Source of the DNA: JABDDM01 sp038240295
GTDB taxonomy: Bacteria > Bacteroidota > Ignavibacteria > Palsa-1295
Direction: 5' to 3'
Length of the DNA stretch: 17,603 nucleotides
Assembly: GCA_038240295.1 (NCBI GenBank)
Contig: JBBSDW010000064.1
Coordinates: 1-17,603 of the forward strand
Shown: positions 7,120 through 15,154 of the stretch, one piece after another
Layout: every line of letters starts with the position of its first letter
Numbering within the stretch: the stretch's first letter is position 1
Notes under the pieces: generated by a model
The model's input: the letters and a program-made list of their open reading frames with translations, nothing else
Databases searched by the model: none
Told to the model about the DNA's origin: nothing
Program-made: the position numbers and the translations under genes

Positions 7120-7701
7120 ATGGCTCGCGTACCTCAGACGTCGTGGACGGCACTTATCGAACAGATCGCTTCTCGTGAACGAGAGCTCGAACTGATCTCG
7201 ACGAATGACCTCGAAAACGAAGCGTTCAATCCGTACTGGACACGCGAGGACGTTGAGTTGTTGTTCAAAGAAATTTCGGATCGGCTGATTCGAGAGATAC
7301 CGCAGCCGGATTTGGAGGCGCTGGGTAGTCTTGCGATTGCACTTCGGACGTATACGAATGGCGACGAATTGACGCTTGATGTTGTCAATGTGCTCGGTGT
7401 GACAATATCGACGTCAGCGACGGCGGGGAGTTGGTATCCGGCTTCGTATGTGTCGCCTGCATCGTTCTTTCAGGTGTTTCACGCTGACCCTGACGCGAAC
7501 CTAACGCGCTGGACGGTATTCGACGGAAGAGTTTGGTTTTTAGGAACATCGGCAAAACTCGTGGTGCTCGTTGAGCCTTCGATCGGAGATTATCAAGGGA
7601 ACGCGCTCGCGCTGCCTCCAGTCGCCTATGACGATGCTCGTGTAGATTGGGTTCACAAGATGTTGCAAGTTGAAGATTTTATGCCTGGAGGAAGAATATG
7701 A
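7120..7701 (+). CDS. Adaptor-like neck protein 2 (divergent)
   Basis: This 193-residue protein follows the previous stop by two bases. Its helical N-terminal half (about 8-75; ALIEQIASRERELELIS, EDVELLFKEISDRLIREI) is longer and more charged than in the neighbours. The second half carries the same kind of strand-rich insert: WYPASYVSPASFFQVF at 105-120, then a strand pair WTVFDGRVWFLGTSAKLVVLV at 131-151. A short C-terminal helix closes it. The insert aligns by eye with the RVYVKNEAF region of adaptor 1. The C-terminal helical segment is much shorter, so this is the least certain of the five. It may be a second ring or a tail-completion protein. The strong Shine-Dalgarno of the next gene lies inside its last codons. 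Confidence 0.45.
   Translation: MARVPQTSWTALIEQIASRERELELISTNDLENEAFNPYWTREDVELLFKEISDRLIREIPQPDLEALGSLAIALRTYTNGDELTLDVVNVLGVTISTSATAGSWYPASYVSPASFFQVFHADPDANLTRWTVFDGRVWFLGTSAKLVVLVEPSIGDYQGNALALPPVAYDDARVDWVHKMLQVEDFMPGGRI
7687..7692 (+). promoter_or_regulatory. Strong Shine-Dalgarno site for the gene at 7698
   Basis: GGAGGA followed by AG sits five bases before the ATG at 7698, inside the last codons of the upstream gene. It is one of only two textbook ribosome binding sites in the window and fixes this start. Confidence 0.75.
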
Positions 7702-8330
7702 CACTCGTAGATTTGAGAGACCGTGCGTTGTCGGCGGTGGTGAACATGGACCCGCTTTCCAAGTTGCCTCCGCAGCTTGTAGACCAATTTATCGAGTATT
7801 GTGCGTTCTGGGTTTGGCGTGCACTGGCTCGGCAAAACGAGTCGCTGTTTCGCAAAACAGTTACGCTCAACGATGGCGATCCGCTTCCTGCCGATTGGGG
7901 CGGATTTGCGTATCGAGCGTATTACATCGTGAACTCGAAGCGTGTCCCGTTCTTCTGGACACAAGTTCAGAAGATCGCAAGACTACAAACGTCGATCTAC
8001 AATCAAGCGATCGGCTCTCGGCCCGCTCTCCACTTCGCGGAACAAAAAATAAACACGCTTCCTGCCGGACTGACGAATGTGGTGGTTAGCTATTACAAGA
8101 TTCCTCCAAAGTTGTTCGGTCAGGCCGATAGCACGGACGATGGCCTGACGCCGAACGCCTCGTCGTATGTATGGCGCGCTGCGGCTGCGCGCTGTATGTC
8201 GTTCTTTCTTCCTGCAAAACAGGCGTGGGCATACGATGAGAAATTGAGGCAGGAAGATTCTGACTCGATCAAGAAATTCTATGTTGGGCTTCACGCTCAA
8301 AATGTGCGCGACATCCGTAATATCTCGTAA
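7698..8330 (+). CDS. Adaptor-like neck protein 3
   Basis: The 210-residue protein overlaps the previous gene by four bases (ATGA) and has a strong ribosome binding site. Helices come first (LVDQFIEYCAFWVWRALARQNESLF, about 26-51). A strand-rich middle opens with LPADWGGFAYRAYYI (63-77) and ends with RPALHFAEQKINTLPAGL and NVVVSYYKIP (108-136). This matches the adaptor pattern of P-x-D-W/F entry and a closing V-x-Y-Y strand. The C-terminus is helical (SSYVWRAAAARCMSFFLPAK and onward). Aromatic residues are frequent in the first helix, which could pack against another ring. A stacked ring under adaptor 1 is the likely role; the evidence is pattern and context only. Confidence 0.55.
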   Translation: MTLVDLRDRALSAVVNMDPLSKLPPQLVDQFIEYCAFWVWRALARQNESLFRKTVTLNDGDPLPADWGGFAYRAYYIVNSKRVPFFWTQVQKIARLQTSIYNQAIGSRPALHFAEQKINTLPAGLTNVVVSYYKIPPKLFGQADSTDDGLTPNASSYVWRAAAARCMSFFLPAKQAWAYDEKLRQEDSDSIKKFYVGLHAQNVRDIRNIS

Positions 8331-8332
8331 CG

Positions 8333-9019
8333 ATGGCAACTACACAGGGAATGATGATTCAACAGGTGTTCGAACGACTTCGAGAAGTCGTCGACGACGA
8401 ACGCCTGAATATCGGTATTGTGCGCCAATATCTGAATGCGTGTTATCAGGATGCATATGCAAAAGCAGTGGCATTAGATCCCGAATGGTACACAAAGTCG
8501 TTTACGTTCAGCTCAACGGCTTCTTTGGCTGTTCCGGTTAACTGTTACGACATACTGGCATACTCCGGTACGAGCGGAACACTTGGCGGCGCACGTATTC
8601 TCGATCACAGGACACCGGAGCGAATCAATGCAAATTCGATTCAAGTCGGGATTACATCCGATCCGGTGGCCGTCTGGACGGGAGCGAATATCGAGCACAC
8701 TCCGGCGTTTGGCGGTGTGCTTTGGTACGTATGGAATTTTGGTGAGATCACGGACGACACAACGACTATTTGCGGACCTGGCGCGGGATACCTTGCGCTG
8801 TTGCCTGCGGTATTCGAAGAATCGGTACTGTGGGACTGCTGCTCACAACTTCGTATGCGATTTGCTGCTGCGCAAGATACACCGTCTGTCGCCGATCAAG
8901 GGTTGGAGAATCTTACGTTAGCAATGAATCTGATCGAAGAATCTGCGAACCCAGATATGATCTTTGCGACGGACGTTCAACGCCCGCTTTTGCCGCCACA
9001 GCAACAGCCGCAAACATGA
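8333..9019 (+). CDS. Adaptor-like neck protein 4
   Basis: The 228-residue product starts two bases after the previous stop. The N-terminal helices (MMIQQVFERLREVVDDERL, then IVRQYLNACYQDAYAKAV) are the clearest match in the set to the connector pattern, in which the second helix carries N-x-x-x-x-D/A. The insert follows: W-Y-T-K-S-F-T-F at 52-59, then LAVPVNCYDILAYSGT at 65-80, where P-x-N-C-Y-D-I occupies the P-x-D/N-F position of other adaptors. After a Gly/Thr-rich loop region and an aromatic strand (VLWYVWNFGEI), a helical end (EESVLWDCCSQLRMRFAAAQ) resembles the C-terminal helix of adaptor 1. The last 20 residues are Pro/Gln-rich. Its stop overlaps the next start (ATGA). Confidence 0.6.
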   Translation: MATTQGMMIQQVFERLREVVDDERLNIGIVRQYLNACYQDAYAKAVALDPEWYTKSFTFSSTASLAVPVNCYDILAYSGTSGTLGGARILDHRTPERINANSIQVGITSDPVAVWTGANIEHTPAFGGVLWYVWNFGEITDDTTTICGPGAGYLALLPAVFEESVLWDCCSQLRMRFAAAQDTPSVADQGLENLTLAMNLIEESANPDMIFATDVQRPLLPPQQQPQT

Positions 9020-9129
9020 AACTCTGGATTGTGTTCAGGGTGATTCACGCGCTCGAATGGCTTGCGGACAAGCTTCGGGAGAAATTCGTGCTGTACTACT
9101 TTCGAGATATTTACCGTAAGCAACAATGA
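9016..9129 (+). CDS. 37-residue basic protein, overlapping both neighbours
   Basis: This small ORF fills exactly the space between adaptor-like genes 4 and 5. Its ATG overlaps the upstream TGA as ATGA at 9016-9019, and its own TGA overlaps the next ATG as ATGA at 9126-9129. Such paired stop-start overlaps are typical of translationally coupled phage genes and argue strongly that it is real. The product begins MKLWIVFRVIHALEWLADKL, is aromatic-rich and carries a net charge of about +4. It would form a single amphipathic helix; the first 16 residues are nearly hydrophobic enough for membrane contact, though R8 and H11 interrupt them. No family is recognised. It may be a small neck or inner virion component, or serve mainly to couple translation. 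Confidence 0.6.
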   Translation: MKLWIVFRVIHALEWLADKLREKFVLYYFRDIYRKQQ

Positions 9130-9896
9130 GTATTACCTGGATGGAGTTGCATGAAATGGCAGAAACGGTCGCTCACCAAGCGGCGATCTCTGTTGCGTGG
9201 CTTTCGTTACAGGAAGAAATGGTATTCCTCTCGGAAGCACAGCATCAATTACAAATGCACTCGGGCGTTTGCAAGCGCACGGTCGTTATTGATCTGAGCG
9301 GACTGGCATCCGATGGAAGTGTTGCTATTCCCGGCGGCCTTAAGTCGATCACGGTTGCAAGTTATTCGGCGACAACGGCACTGAGCCCTCGTCCGGTTTA
9401 TCCGGTCGGCTATGCACGGTTCAATGAAATGATCTATGGTTATCAAACGTGGGGCAGTCCATACCGAAATCCACCGATCAATCCGAATCCTGTTCTGCCG
9501 CAAATTGGCGGTGGTCTGATACTCGCTGCGCAATACGATAAGTTCTGGATTTATCCGTTCGTAGGTGCGACGGGCTTTTTGACAATTCAGTATATCCCTT
9601 CGCTGCAAGCGTATTCTCCTTCGGACTCTACACTGTGGCCTGGGTTCGGAGCCGATCCTGCCGCAGCGATGGCTGCGAATGGACCGGAGCCTGAAATGCA
9701 AGCTGTTTCGAATGCGATCTACGAGTATTGTGCTGCTCAACTGTTTCGGATCTCTCCGCTTGGCCTCAAAGTCTGGCAGAGAGAGTATAGTGAATGCATG
9801 GCAAAATTCGAAATGGGGCAGCAGCAACTCTCTCGCACTGTGGAGGACTACACGGCTTCGCGGCGTCCGGCGTATAGCCTCGGAGGATTTCGATAA
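9126..9896 (+). CDS. Adaptor-like neck protein 5
   Basis: The 256-residue product has the same three-part layout as the preceding four. Helices occupy about residues 5-45 (ELHEMAETVAHQ, LQEEMVFLSEAQHQLQMHS). A strand insert (about 50-160) begins RTVVIDLSGL and contains GSVAIPGGLKSITVASY (64-80), a P-x-x-L/F-K-S-I entry typical of connectors, and ends with FWIYPFVGATGFLTIQYIPSL. A helical C-terminus follows (AIYEYCAAQLFRISPLGLKVWQREYSECMAKFEMGQQQL), longer than in the others. It is coupled to the upstream 37-residue gene by ATGA. Being the last of the series and adjacent to the nozzle gene, it may form the ring that holds the nozzle. Its final codons contain the ribosome binding site of the next gene. 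Confidence 0.55.
   Translation: MSITWMELHEMAETVAHQAAISVAWLSLQEEMVFLSEAQHQLQMHSGVCKRTVVIDLSGLASDGSVAIPGGLKSITVASYSATTALSPRPVYPVGYARFNEMIYGYQTWGSPYRNPPINPNPVLPQIGGGLILAAQYDKFWIYPFVGATGFLTIQYIPSLQAYSPSDSTLWPGFGADPAAAMAANGPEPEMQAVSNAIYEYCAAQLFRISPLGLKVWQREYSECMAKFEMGQQQLSRTVEDYTASRRPAYSLGGFR
9882..9887 (+). promoter_or_regulatory. Shine-Dalgarno site for the nozzle gene
   Basis: GGAGGA lies nine bases before the ATG at 9897, which immediately follows the upstream TAA. It is the second clear ribosome binding site in the window and supports this start. Confidence 0.65.
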
Positions 9897-12800
9897 ATGT
9901 CCGTACAATTAGATCAATCGCAGCGCAGGCAGGGAGCGGAATATCACTATGAAATGGTGGCTCCGCTTCAAGGTGCGGATTACGATGCGAACGATTCATC
10001 CTTAGGGAAGGACTCGTTTCGTGAACTGACGAATTTCCGGTTGGGCACACTTGGCAACATCGACGTGCGAACCGGATACAACGAGTTCAATCGCGTTGGC
10101 GCTGCCGATCCTTCCGGCGGGTTTATCCCTGCAATTCCAATCGGCCAAATGGAATATGTGGGTGTCGTCTCAAACACCAATTCGCAAACAAAAGCATTGT
10201 TGCAACAGGAGTATCGGTACACGATCACTCCGTATTTTTTGAAGTCGAATACTGCTTCGAGCGGTGAAGTGCGATTGTGGATTGTCGACAAAGAAAACGC
10301 TCTTCAGTTTGATGCGTTTTTGCCGAATCCTATCGCTGTCTTTAATGGTTCTGCGCCGGTCTCAGATTGCTGCGAATATCAGAACTCGATCGTTCTGACG
10401 TTGTACGATGACGACATCGGTTCGGTAGAACAGCCGCACCCGAATGGCGGTGTGTATCAGCTGTTTCCATCGTCGTTTCCGATCACCGCAGGGACAACGT
10501 GGTCGGTGACGAAGCTTGGTAAGGACGTGTCGCCGTGCCCGACGAATTATACGTATCTCGACAAGACGGACGGGCCTCTGTATGCCAAAGGATTTACGAA
10601 CGTGGGCGGCACTCCTCAGCCAATTATCGATCCTGCGACTGGCGAACAGGAAATTATTGAACTCAAGGTCAAGGCAACGTATTGGGCTGCGGATAATGCG
10701 ATCGTTGAGTATATGAAGGAGCGATTATTTGTCCAGAACGCGGATGAAGATTCCCTAAACGCTACTTCGGTTGACAAGCACTCAATCCATCATCCTCCAG
10801 CTCGCGCCTTCGGTTATCGGTTCGTTGTCCGTCGTCGTGTGCTTGATGCTCGGGGCAATCCTTTCGAAGTCGTCGATGCTCCGAGCACGGATATGTGGGT
10901 GTATAATAAGGAGTATTGTCCTGCGGTACTCGGACTCTCGGCGCTTGAGACTGACGGCAGTTTACATTTTGCAAGAAAGATTTACGGCGAGCATAAGTAT
11001 GCTGTTTCTACATCCGATATTAACAACTGCTGGCGCGATCGTCCGACACATGGGCTCGATGGCTGCGACGTAGGGCAGGCGAACGGTATGTTCGTTGACA
11101 CCGGGAATGGGGGCACTTCGTTTGATCAAGGCCGTGGTTGGCCGTCTAACGCAGACTACTTGAATCTTCGTGGAGAATATCGCAATAGCTCTATTGCTCA
11201 ATCGCAAGATCTGACCACCGATCCGTTTTTCTTTCTTGCTGTTTATCTCGGGTGGTTCGTTGCCGATGATACGAATTTCCCGGATGGGATGGTGCCCTAT
11301 CAAACTGCCGTACCTGCATCGAAGCTTAAAGGCGCTCCGCTCACGATGTTCAACTGGAATGGCTTTAATATCGGAAATCCGGTGGCGCAATCGGACGGTA
11401 GCTTTCTAGGCCCGTACCAAATTGATATTTATAGAACGGCGCATACGGAGCCGAATGAAAAAGACAATACGTCGCTTGCGAACTCGACAAAAGGGGCTTC
11501 ACTGCAAGGCGATCTTCTTTTTCAGCCGAACCTTTATGGGTACGTGGGCACACTGGCGTTTGCGAGTTTTGATGCTCAAGGCGGTACGTTCACGGATGAC
11601 GTTGCTGACACTGCGATAAATTTCGGTCAAACGCCTGACGATTATCAGGGATTTTTGGCGGGTCAGTTCTCGGGCACAACGCTTCGGGTCTATAACCAAA
11701 AATTGGTGCTTGGCAACACGCGCACTTCCTATTGGGTCAACGATCCGTGGCAGCTGCCATCGCCGTTTCTTAACTGCTGGCCCGACCATGCCGCGAAGGA
11801 GTCGTTCGACGCGCCGACTTCGTTCATTAAAGCTCCCGACGGATTGAACGTTATCCAATGGTGCTATACGTATGTAGATAATCTTGGCAACGAATCTGCA
11901 CCGGTGGATCTTTCGATTGATCTCGTTCAAGTGCAAGATCCGTTGGTGCCGCAGCATGTGACGTTTGTCTTCCCGCGTGGCTATGATCCAAATATCATAC
12001 TGATTAGAGTTTACGAGTCCGAGTGGCTGGGAGCTGTCCGTGGTTATCGTCGTATTGCGGAGCTGCCTACGTCGCAGAACATGTTCTCTTGGCTGGGCCC
12101 TGCGGCCAATCATCGTTCTTCCCGTCCTGTTCGTACCGTCAAGGACTATTGGGCACCTGGCGATATTATCTGGACGAATCTCAACAATCCGTTCTCATGG
12201 CCTGAGACGAATGTCGAGACGCATAGTGAGACGTTTCCGATTACTGGCATGGATTCATTGCTTGGCAAGCTTTGGGTCTATACAACGCATTCTGTGACGC
12301 TTACGCAAGCCGATGAAAACGTACCGAGATTTGAAGAGGAGTCTCGGGAAGTCGGGTGTATTGCGCAAAAGTGTCTTGTAAAGTTTGGGCAGGTGACGTT
12401 TTTCCTTTCGGAGAAAGGGCTGTATTTCGCACAGCCTTCGGGCGTTGTACCGTATCCGGCTAAGTGCTTTGCCGATGTGCTCCAGTATCTTTCTGAGGAG
12501 ATCCCCGGACTTCCGAAGTTGGCGAATGCGTCCCGTGCTTCGATCGGTATTCTTGAGCGCAGAGAGGAATTGTGGCTTTATTTCCCTTCGTCGGCTGATC
12601 TTTGGCGCACCGCAACGGGCAGTCCCGACAGGTCGTTGCCTCAAGCGATCTTTGTGTACAGATTCATCAATGGTGAAATTGGGTCGTTTTATCGCAATGC
12701 CGAACTGCGAAATATACAAAATTACAAGTTTGATCTGCACGAAGATTTTCAGCTTGTTAATTCTGTGATAGACGGATTCGACGAAGGGATGCTTGATCCG

Positions 12801-13316
12801 AGCCGTTTTCGATCGGAGAAAGTTTGGTTTAGTGCGCATTCGGACGGCTCGCTGTGGTGCGGATTTTATTCGGAGACACCTGGAATCGGGACGGGATTAT
12901 TGACCGCGCTCGATTGTGACTATGATCTGAATCCGTGGCCTGGTTATGCCATGTACGAAAAGCCGATTGGTGCCGGACTCGGAATGTCGCAAAAGCAGAT
13001 GCGACAAGTTGGCTTTAAGGGGTCGCTCGATTGTCAAGCGACACTCTACACGGGTATTCGAAAAGCAACCGGTGGATTCGATGCGATTCGCGGCAATTTG
13101 GATAATCGTGTGCGGGGGTGGAACGTTAATATCCTTCGACCGAATAAGCCATACGTATTTCAGCATACGGTCTCTGGTATTGCACTCGAATCTATGGGCG
13201 ACGATTGGGCGGTGCGTCTTGTGACAAAACCGTCGAATCTTCCTGGTAATGCGCACACAGCTTCGATTGAAGCACTCGATGCGTATATGAGTCTCAAGCA
13301 TCATCATCCTGGCTAA
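9897..13316 (+). CDS. Tail nozzle / tail stabilisation protein
   Basis: At 1139 residues this is the largest complete protein here. It resembles the nozzle proteins of short-tailed phages (T7 gp12, SU10 nozzle, P22 gp10-type stabilisers), which form a beta-rich hexameric tube closing the tail channel. The start (residues 15-75, LQGADYDANDSSLGKDSFRE followed by LTNFRLGTLGNIDVRTGYNEF) matches the typical opening in which the protein lists its N/D-rich first strand and then an R-x-G segment. Residues 781-803 (PITGMDSLLGKLWVYTTHSV) followed by V-G-C-I-A at 819-823 and FFLSEKGLYFAQPSG at 835-849 reproduce the beta-propeller signature of that group. Many aromatic, Gly and Asp turns fit a propeller-rich tube. 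No enzymatic motif is seen. It follows the adaptor series and precedes the appendage gene, as expected. Confidence 0.75.
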   Translation: MSVQLDQSQRRQGAEYHYEMVAPLQGADYDANDSSLGKDSFRELTNFRLGTLGNIDVRTGYNEFNRVGAADPSGGFIPAIPIGQMEYVGVVSNTNSQTKALLQQEYRYTITPYFLKSNTASSGEVRLWIVDKENALQFDAFLPNPIAVFNGSAPVSDCCEYQNSIVLTLYDDDIGSVEQPHPNGGVYQLFPSSFPITAGTTWSVTKLGKDVSPCPTNYTYLDKTDGPLYAKGFTNVGGTPQPIIDPATGEQEIIELKVKATYWAADNAIVEYMKERLFVQNADEDSLNATSVDKHSIHHPPARAFGYRFVVRRRVLDARGNPFEVVDAPSTDMWVYNKEYCPAVLGLSALETDGSLHFARKIYGEHKYAVSTSDINNCWRDRPTHGLDGCDVGQANGMFVDTGNGGTSFDQGRGWPSNADYLNLRGEYRNSSIAQSQDLTTDPFFFLAVYLGWFVADDTNFPDGMVPYQTAVPASKLKGAPLTMFNWNGFNIGNPVAQSDGSFLGPYQIDIYRTAHTEPNEKDNTSLANSTKGASLQGDLLFQPNLYGYVGTLAFASFDAQGGTFTDDVADTAINFGQTPDDYQGFLAGQFSGTTLRVYNQKLVLGNTRTSYWVNDPWQLPSPFLNCWPDHAAKESFDAPTSFIKAPDGLNVIQWCYTYVDNLGNESAPVDLSIDLVQVQDPLVPQHVTFVFPRGYDPNIILIRVYESEWLGAVRGYRRIAELPTSQNMFSWLGPAANHRSSRPVRTVKDYWAPGDIIWTNLNNPFSWPETNVETHSETFPITGMDSLLGKLWVYTTHSVTLTQADENVPRFEEESREVGCIAQKCLVKFGQVTFFLSEKGLYFAQPSGVVPYPAKCFADVLQYLSEEIPGLPKLANASRASIGILERREELWLYFPSSADLWRTATGSPDRSLPQAIFVYRFINGEIGSFYRNAELRNIQNYKFDLHEDFQLVNSVIDGFDEGMLDPSRFRSEKVWFSAHSDGSLWCGFYSETPGIGTGLLTALDCDYDLNPWPGYAMYEKPIGAGLGMSQKQMRQVGFKGSLDCQATLYTGIRKATGGFDAIRGNLDNRVRGWNVNILRPNKPYVFQHTVSGIALESMGDDWAVRLVTKPSNLPGNAHTASIEALDAYMSLKHHHPG

Positions 13317-13319
13317 TGC

Positions 13320-14807
13320 ATGGGACATCCTCGGCAGGACAAGGCACTCTCTCGTTCTCATCAGCTAATACTCAAGTATCGTAGTAGTGGCAAGGGAAGT
13401 CAGATCAATGCTCAAGAACAGTCGGTAGCCGAAAGCGATCGACGGCGCGACGATGAAGCGGTGGCGCAAGCGGTCGCCGGTACTCGGGCGCCGCAGTCGA
13501 GTCCTCAAGGCGGAGTGCCCGTGGCGCCTATTCCGCCTGCTCCGGCGAGTGTCGATCGTCTTCACAAGGATGCGCCGAGTTATGTTGTTGTCTCGCACGA
13601 TCATCCGGTGGGTGAAGATCCTGTAGCGAATCCTGGATATGCTGTTAAGGGGCATGCAAGCTCAATCGTTGACGGAATGGCACAGGCTGTCTATCATCAA
13701 AGAACTTCGGGCGGACGTGTGGTGCTTCAAATTTGGGGCGGACAATGGAACGAAGATTTAGTTCTGAATTTCGGCGGGATTGATGTGATGGGCGTTGACC
13801 GTCCTGTGATTCTCGGGCACTCGTTGGTGCTCCCGCCTACTATGCAAACGCGCGTTGAGGGCATAATTTTCCAATCTCCCGACAATACCGAGGCGATGCA
13901 TGTTCATCCTGGCCCGTGCGGTCTCGGAACAATTAGTGAAGTCCAGTTTTATGACTGTGAGTTTTACGGAGCGCAAAAGGCGTTTGTCTCGCAGCGTCCG
14001 GTGTTTCTCGATCGTTGTGTAGGTGTACAGCAAACTAATCCCGAACTTCTTACGCTTACGCCCGCAATGGACTTCCAAGCTGCACCTTCGGACTCGGTTC
14101 GTTCGATCTGTCGCCGATGCGCTTTTGAGGGGTACCGTTCGTTCGATGGGTTCTCTGGAGATTACGATTATTTGTCGATTGCAGTTCGCGGCACCGCAAA
14201 AGTGAACAACCCTACGATCAATGGCGGGTATTTGCAGGGCACCCACAACGAGCCCGGTCTTGACAACCAGTTCACGATGGTTCGTTCCGGTCTGGTACTC
14301 GACGATTGTTATGTGTACGGCTCTCTTCTTAATGTTGGATGGAACATTCTTCAGCGTGGTGGTGCGGGGCATTCGGGCTTTCCCGCTCCTGATGCTCGGC
14401 GTGGTGTCTATGCGCTGTTGCAAGGCTGGGATATTTACAATAATGACGGGTATTATGGCAACATCCCCGCGCAAACATTCCTTGACAACACCAATGTTCA
14501 TTCGGGCTATATTGGAAAATTCATTGCCGATCCGGCGCAAGCAACTCCGTATGTACGCGGTGGCACACTCTGGTTTCGGAACTCGTTGCATTTAACGGGA
14601 TATGATACGGTGGCGGGTACTGCGGTTATCAATGCCGGATCGACGGGCAGATTGCACGTATTGAATTCGGTGACTCCGAGTACGAACTGGCCTCCGTCCG
14701 GCGTGGTGGCCTTCATCGCTAATTCGACGAATGGAAGCGATCTTGCGGCGCTCGGGTATCCGCCTTCGACTGCTGTTCAAATGTTACTTGACTGGTATAA
14801 TATCTGA
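13320..14807 (+). CDS. Beta-helix tail fibre or tailspike protein
   Basis: This 495-residue protein starts four bases after the nozzle stop. Residues 1-45 are basic and polar (MGHPRQDKALSRSHQ and RRRDD), then Pro/Ala-rich to about 80. This looks like a virion-attachment arm and hinge. From about residue 130 the chain has short strands separated by Gly/Asn/Asp turns: R133-VVLQIWGGQWNEDLVL, then IDVMGVDRPVILGHSLVL, CEFYGAQKAF, LVLDDCYVYGSLLNVGWNIL, GWDIYNNDGYYG. That is the pattern of a right-handed parallel beta-helix of the pectin-lyase type used by phage spikes. A catalytic residue set cannot be assigned, so it may bind or degrade host surface sugars. The N-terminal arm is short, so attachment could differ from P22-like spikes. 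A non-enzymatic capsid fibre is the alternative. Confidence 0.65.
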   Translation: MGHPRQDKALSRSHQLILKYRSSGKGSQINAQEQSVAESDRRRDDEAVAQAVAGTRAPQSSPQGGVPVAPIPPAPASVDRLHKDAPSYVVVSHDHPVGEDPVANPGYAVKGHASSIVDGMAQAVYHQRTSGGRVVLQIWGGQWNEDLVLNFGGIDVMGVDRPVILGHSLVLPPTMQTRVEGIIFQSPDNTEAMHVHPGPCGLGTISEVQFYDCEFYGAQKAFVSQRPVFLDRCVGVQQTNPELLTLTPAMDFQAAPSDSVRSICRRCAFEGYRSFDGFSGDYDYLSIAVRGTAKVNNPTINGGYLQGTHNEPGLDNQFTMVRSGLVLDDCYVYGSLLNVGWNILQRGGAGHSGFPAPDARRGVYALLQGWDIYNNDGYYGNIPAQTFLDNTNVHSGYIGKFIADPAQATPYVRGGTLWFRNSLHLTGYDTVAGTAVINAGSTGRLHVLNSVTPSTNWPPSGVVAFIANSTNGSDLAALGYPPSTAVQMLLDWYNI

Positions 14808-14812
14808 CGACA

Positions 14813-15154
14813 ATGGTACGTGCAAAAGATGTGAAGGTAATGGCTGACGATCTGGCGCTTCGATTTCAGTTCGAATATGCCGAGAAAGGTCAAGAAGGGT
14901 ATACGTACCTCATCGCTCCACTTCGTGCCTTGTTCCGTGAACTCGGCAAAGAAGAAAAAACGGACAGTATCCGTTGGGTCATTCGGTACAGTCCAAGCGG
15001 ACGTGTGGCTATGTTCAACACTGCGGATGAATTTTATGCGTTCTTGTACGGGTCATTGGTCACGCTGGGTGAACTCGATGGTGCAAAGCCATTTCTCGCT
15101 ACGTTCGACGGCGTAGTTGTCACAAGCGAAGATAACGACGAATTCGATGACTAA
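14813..15154 (+). CDS. Small unrecognised protein, 113 residues
   Basis: No family is recognised. The sequence suggests a compact alpha/beta protein: a helix (DVKVMADDLALRFQFEYAEK), an aromatic segment (GYTYLIAPLRALFRELGKEE), then strands (IRWVIRYSPSGRVAMF) and a helix (ADEFYAFLYGSLVTLGEL). The tail is acidic (EDNDEFDD). It has no membrane segment. The ATG at 14840 (residue 10) is a possible alternative start; neither has a Shine-Dalgarno sequence. The gene ends eight bases inside the next gene, so the two are probably co-translated. Its position between the appendage and the giant virion protein suggests a chaperone or small partner of one of them; this is inference. Confidence 0.6.
   Translation: MVRAKDVKVMADDLALRFQFEYAEKGQEGYTYLIAPLRALFRELGKEEKTDSIRWVIRYSPSGRVAMFNTADEFYAFLYGSLVTLGELDGAKPFLATFDGVVVTSEDNDEFDD

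Noticed and set aside
13316..13384. An alternative start at the TAATG overlap after the nozzle gene
   Set aside because: This frame stops after 22 codons; the 495-codon frame from 13320 is clearly the gene.
14780..14812. TATAAT at 14796-14801 as a promoter for the last genes
   Set aside because: It lies in the coding end of the fibre gene, and TTGACT sits only two bases upstream, far too close for a -35 box. No other -35 box at 16-18 bases is convincing.
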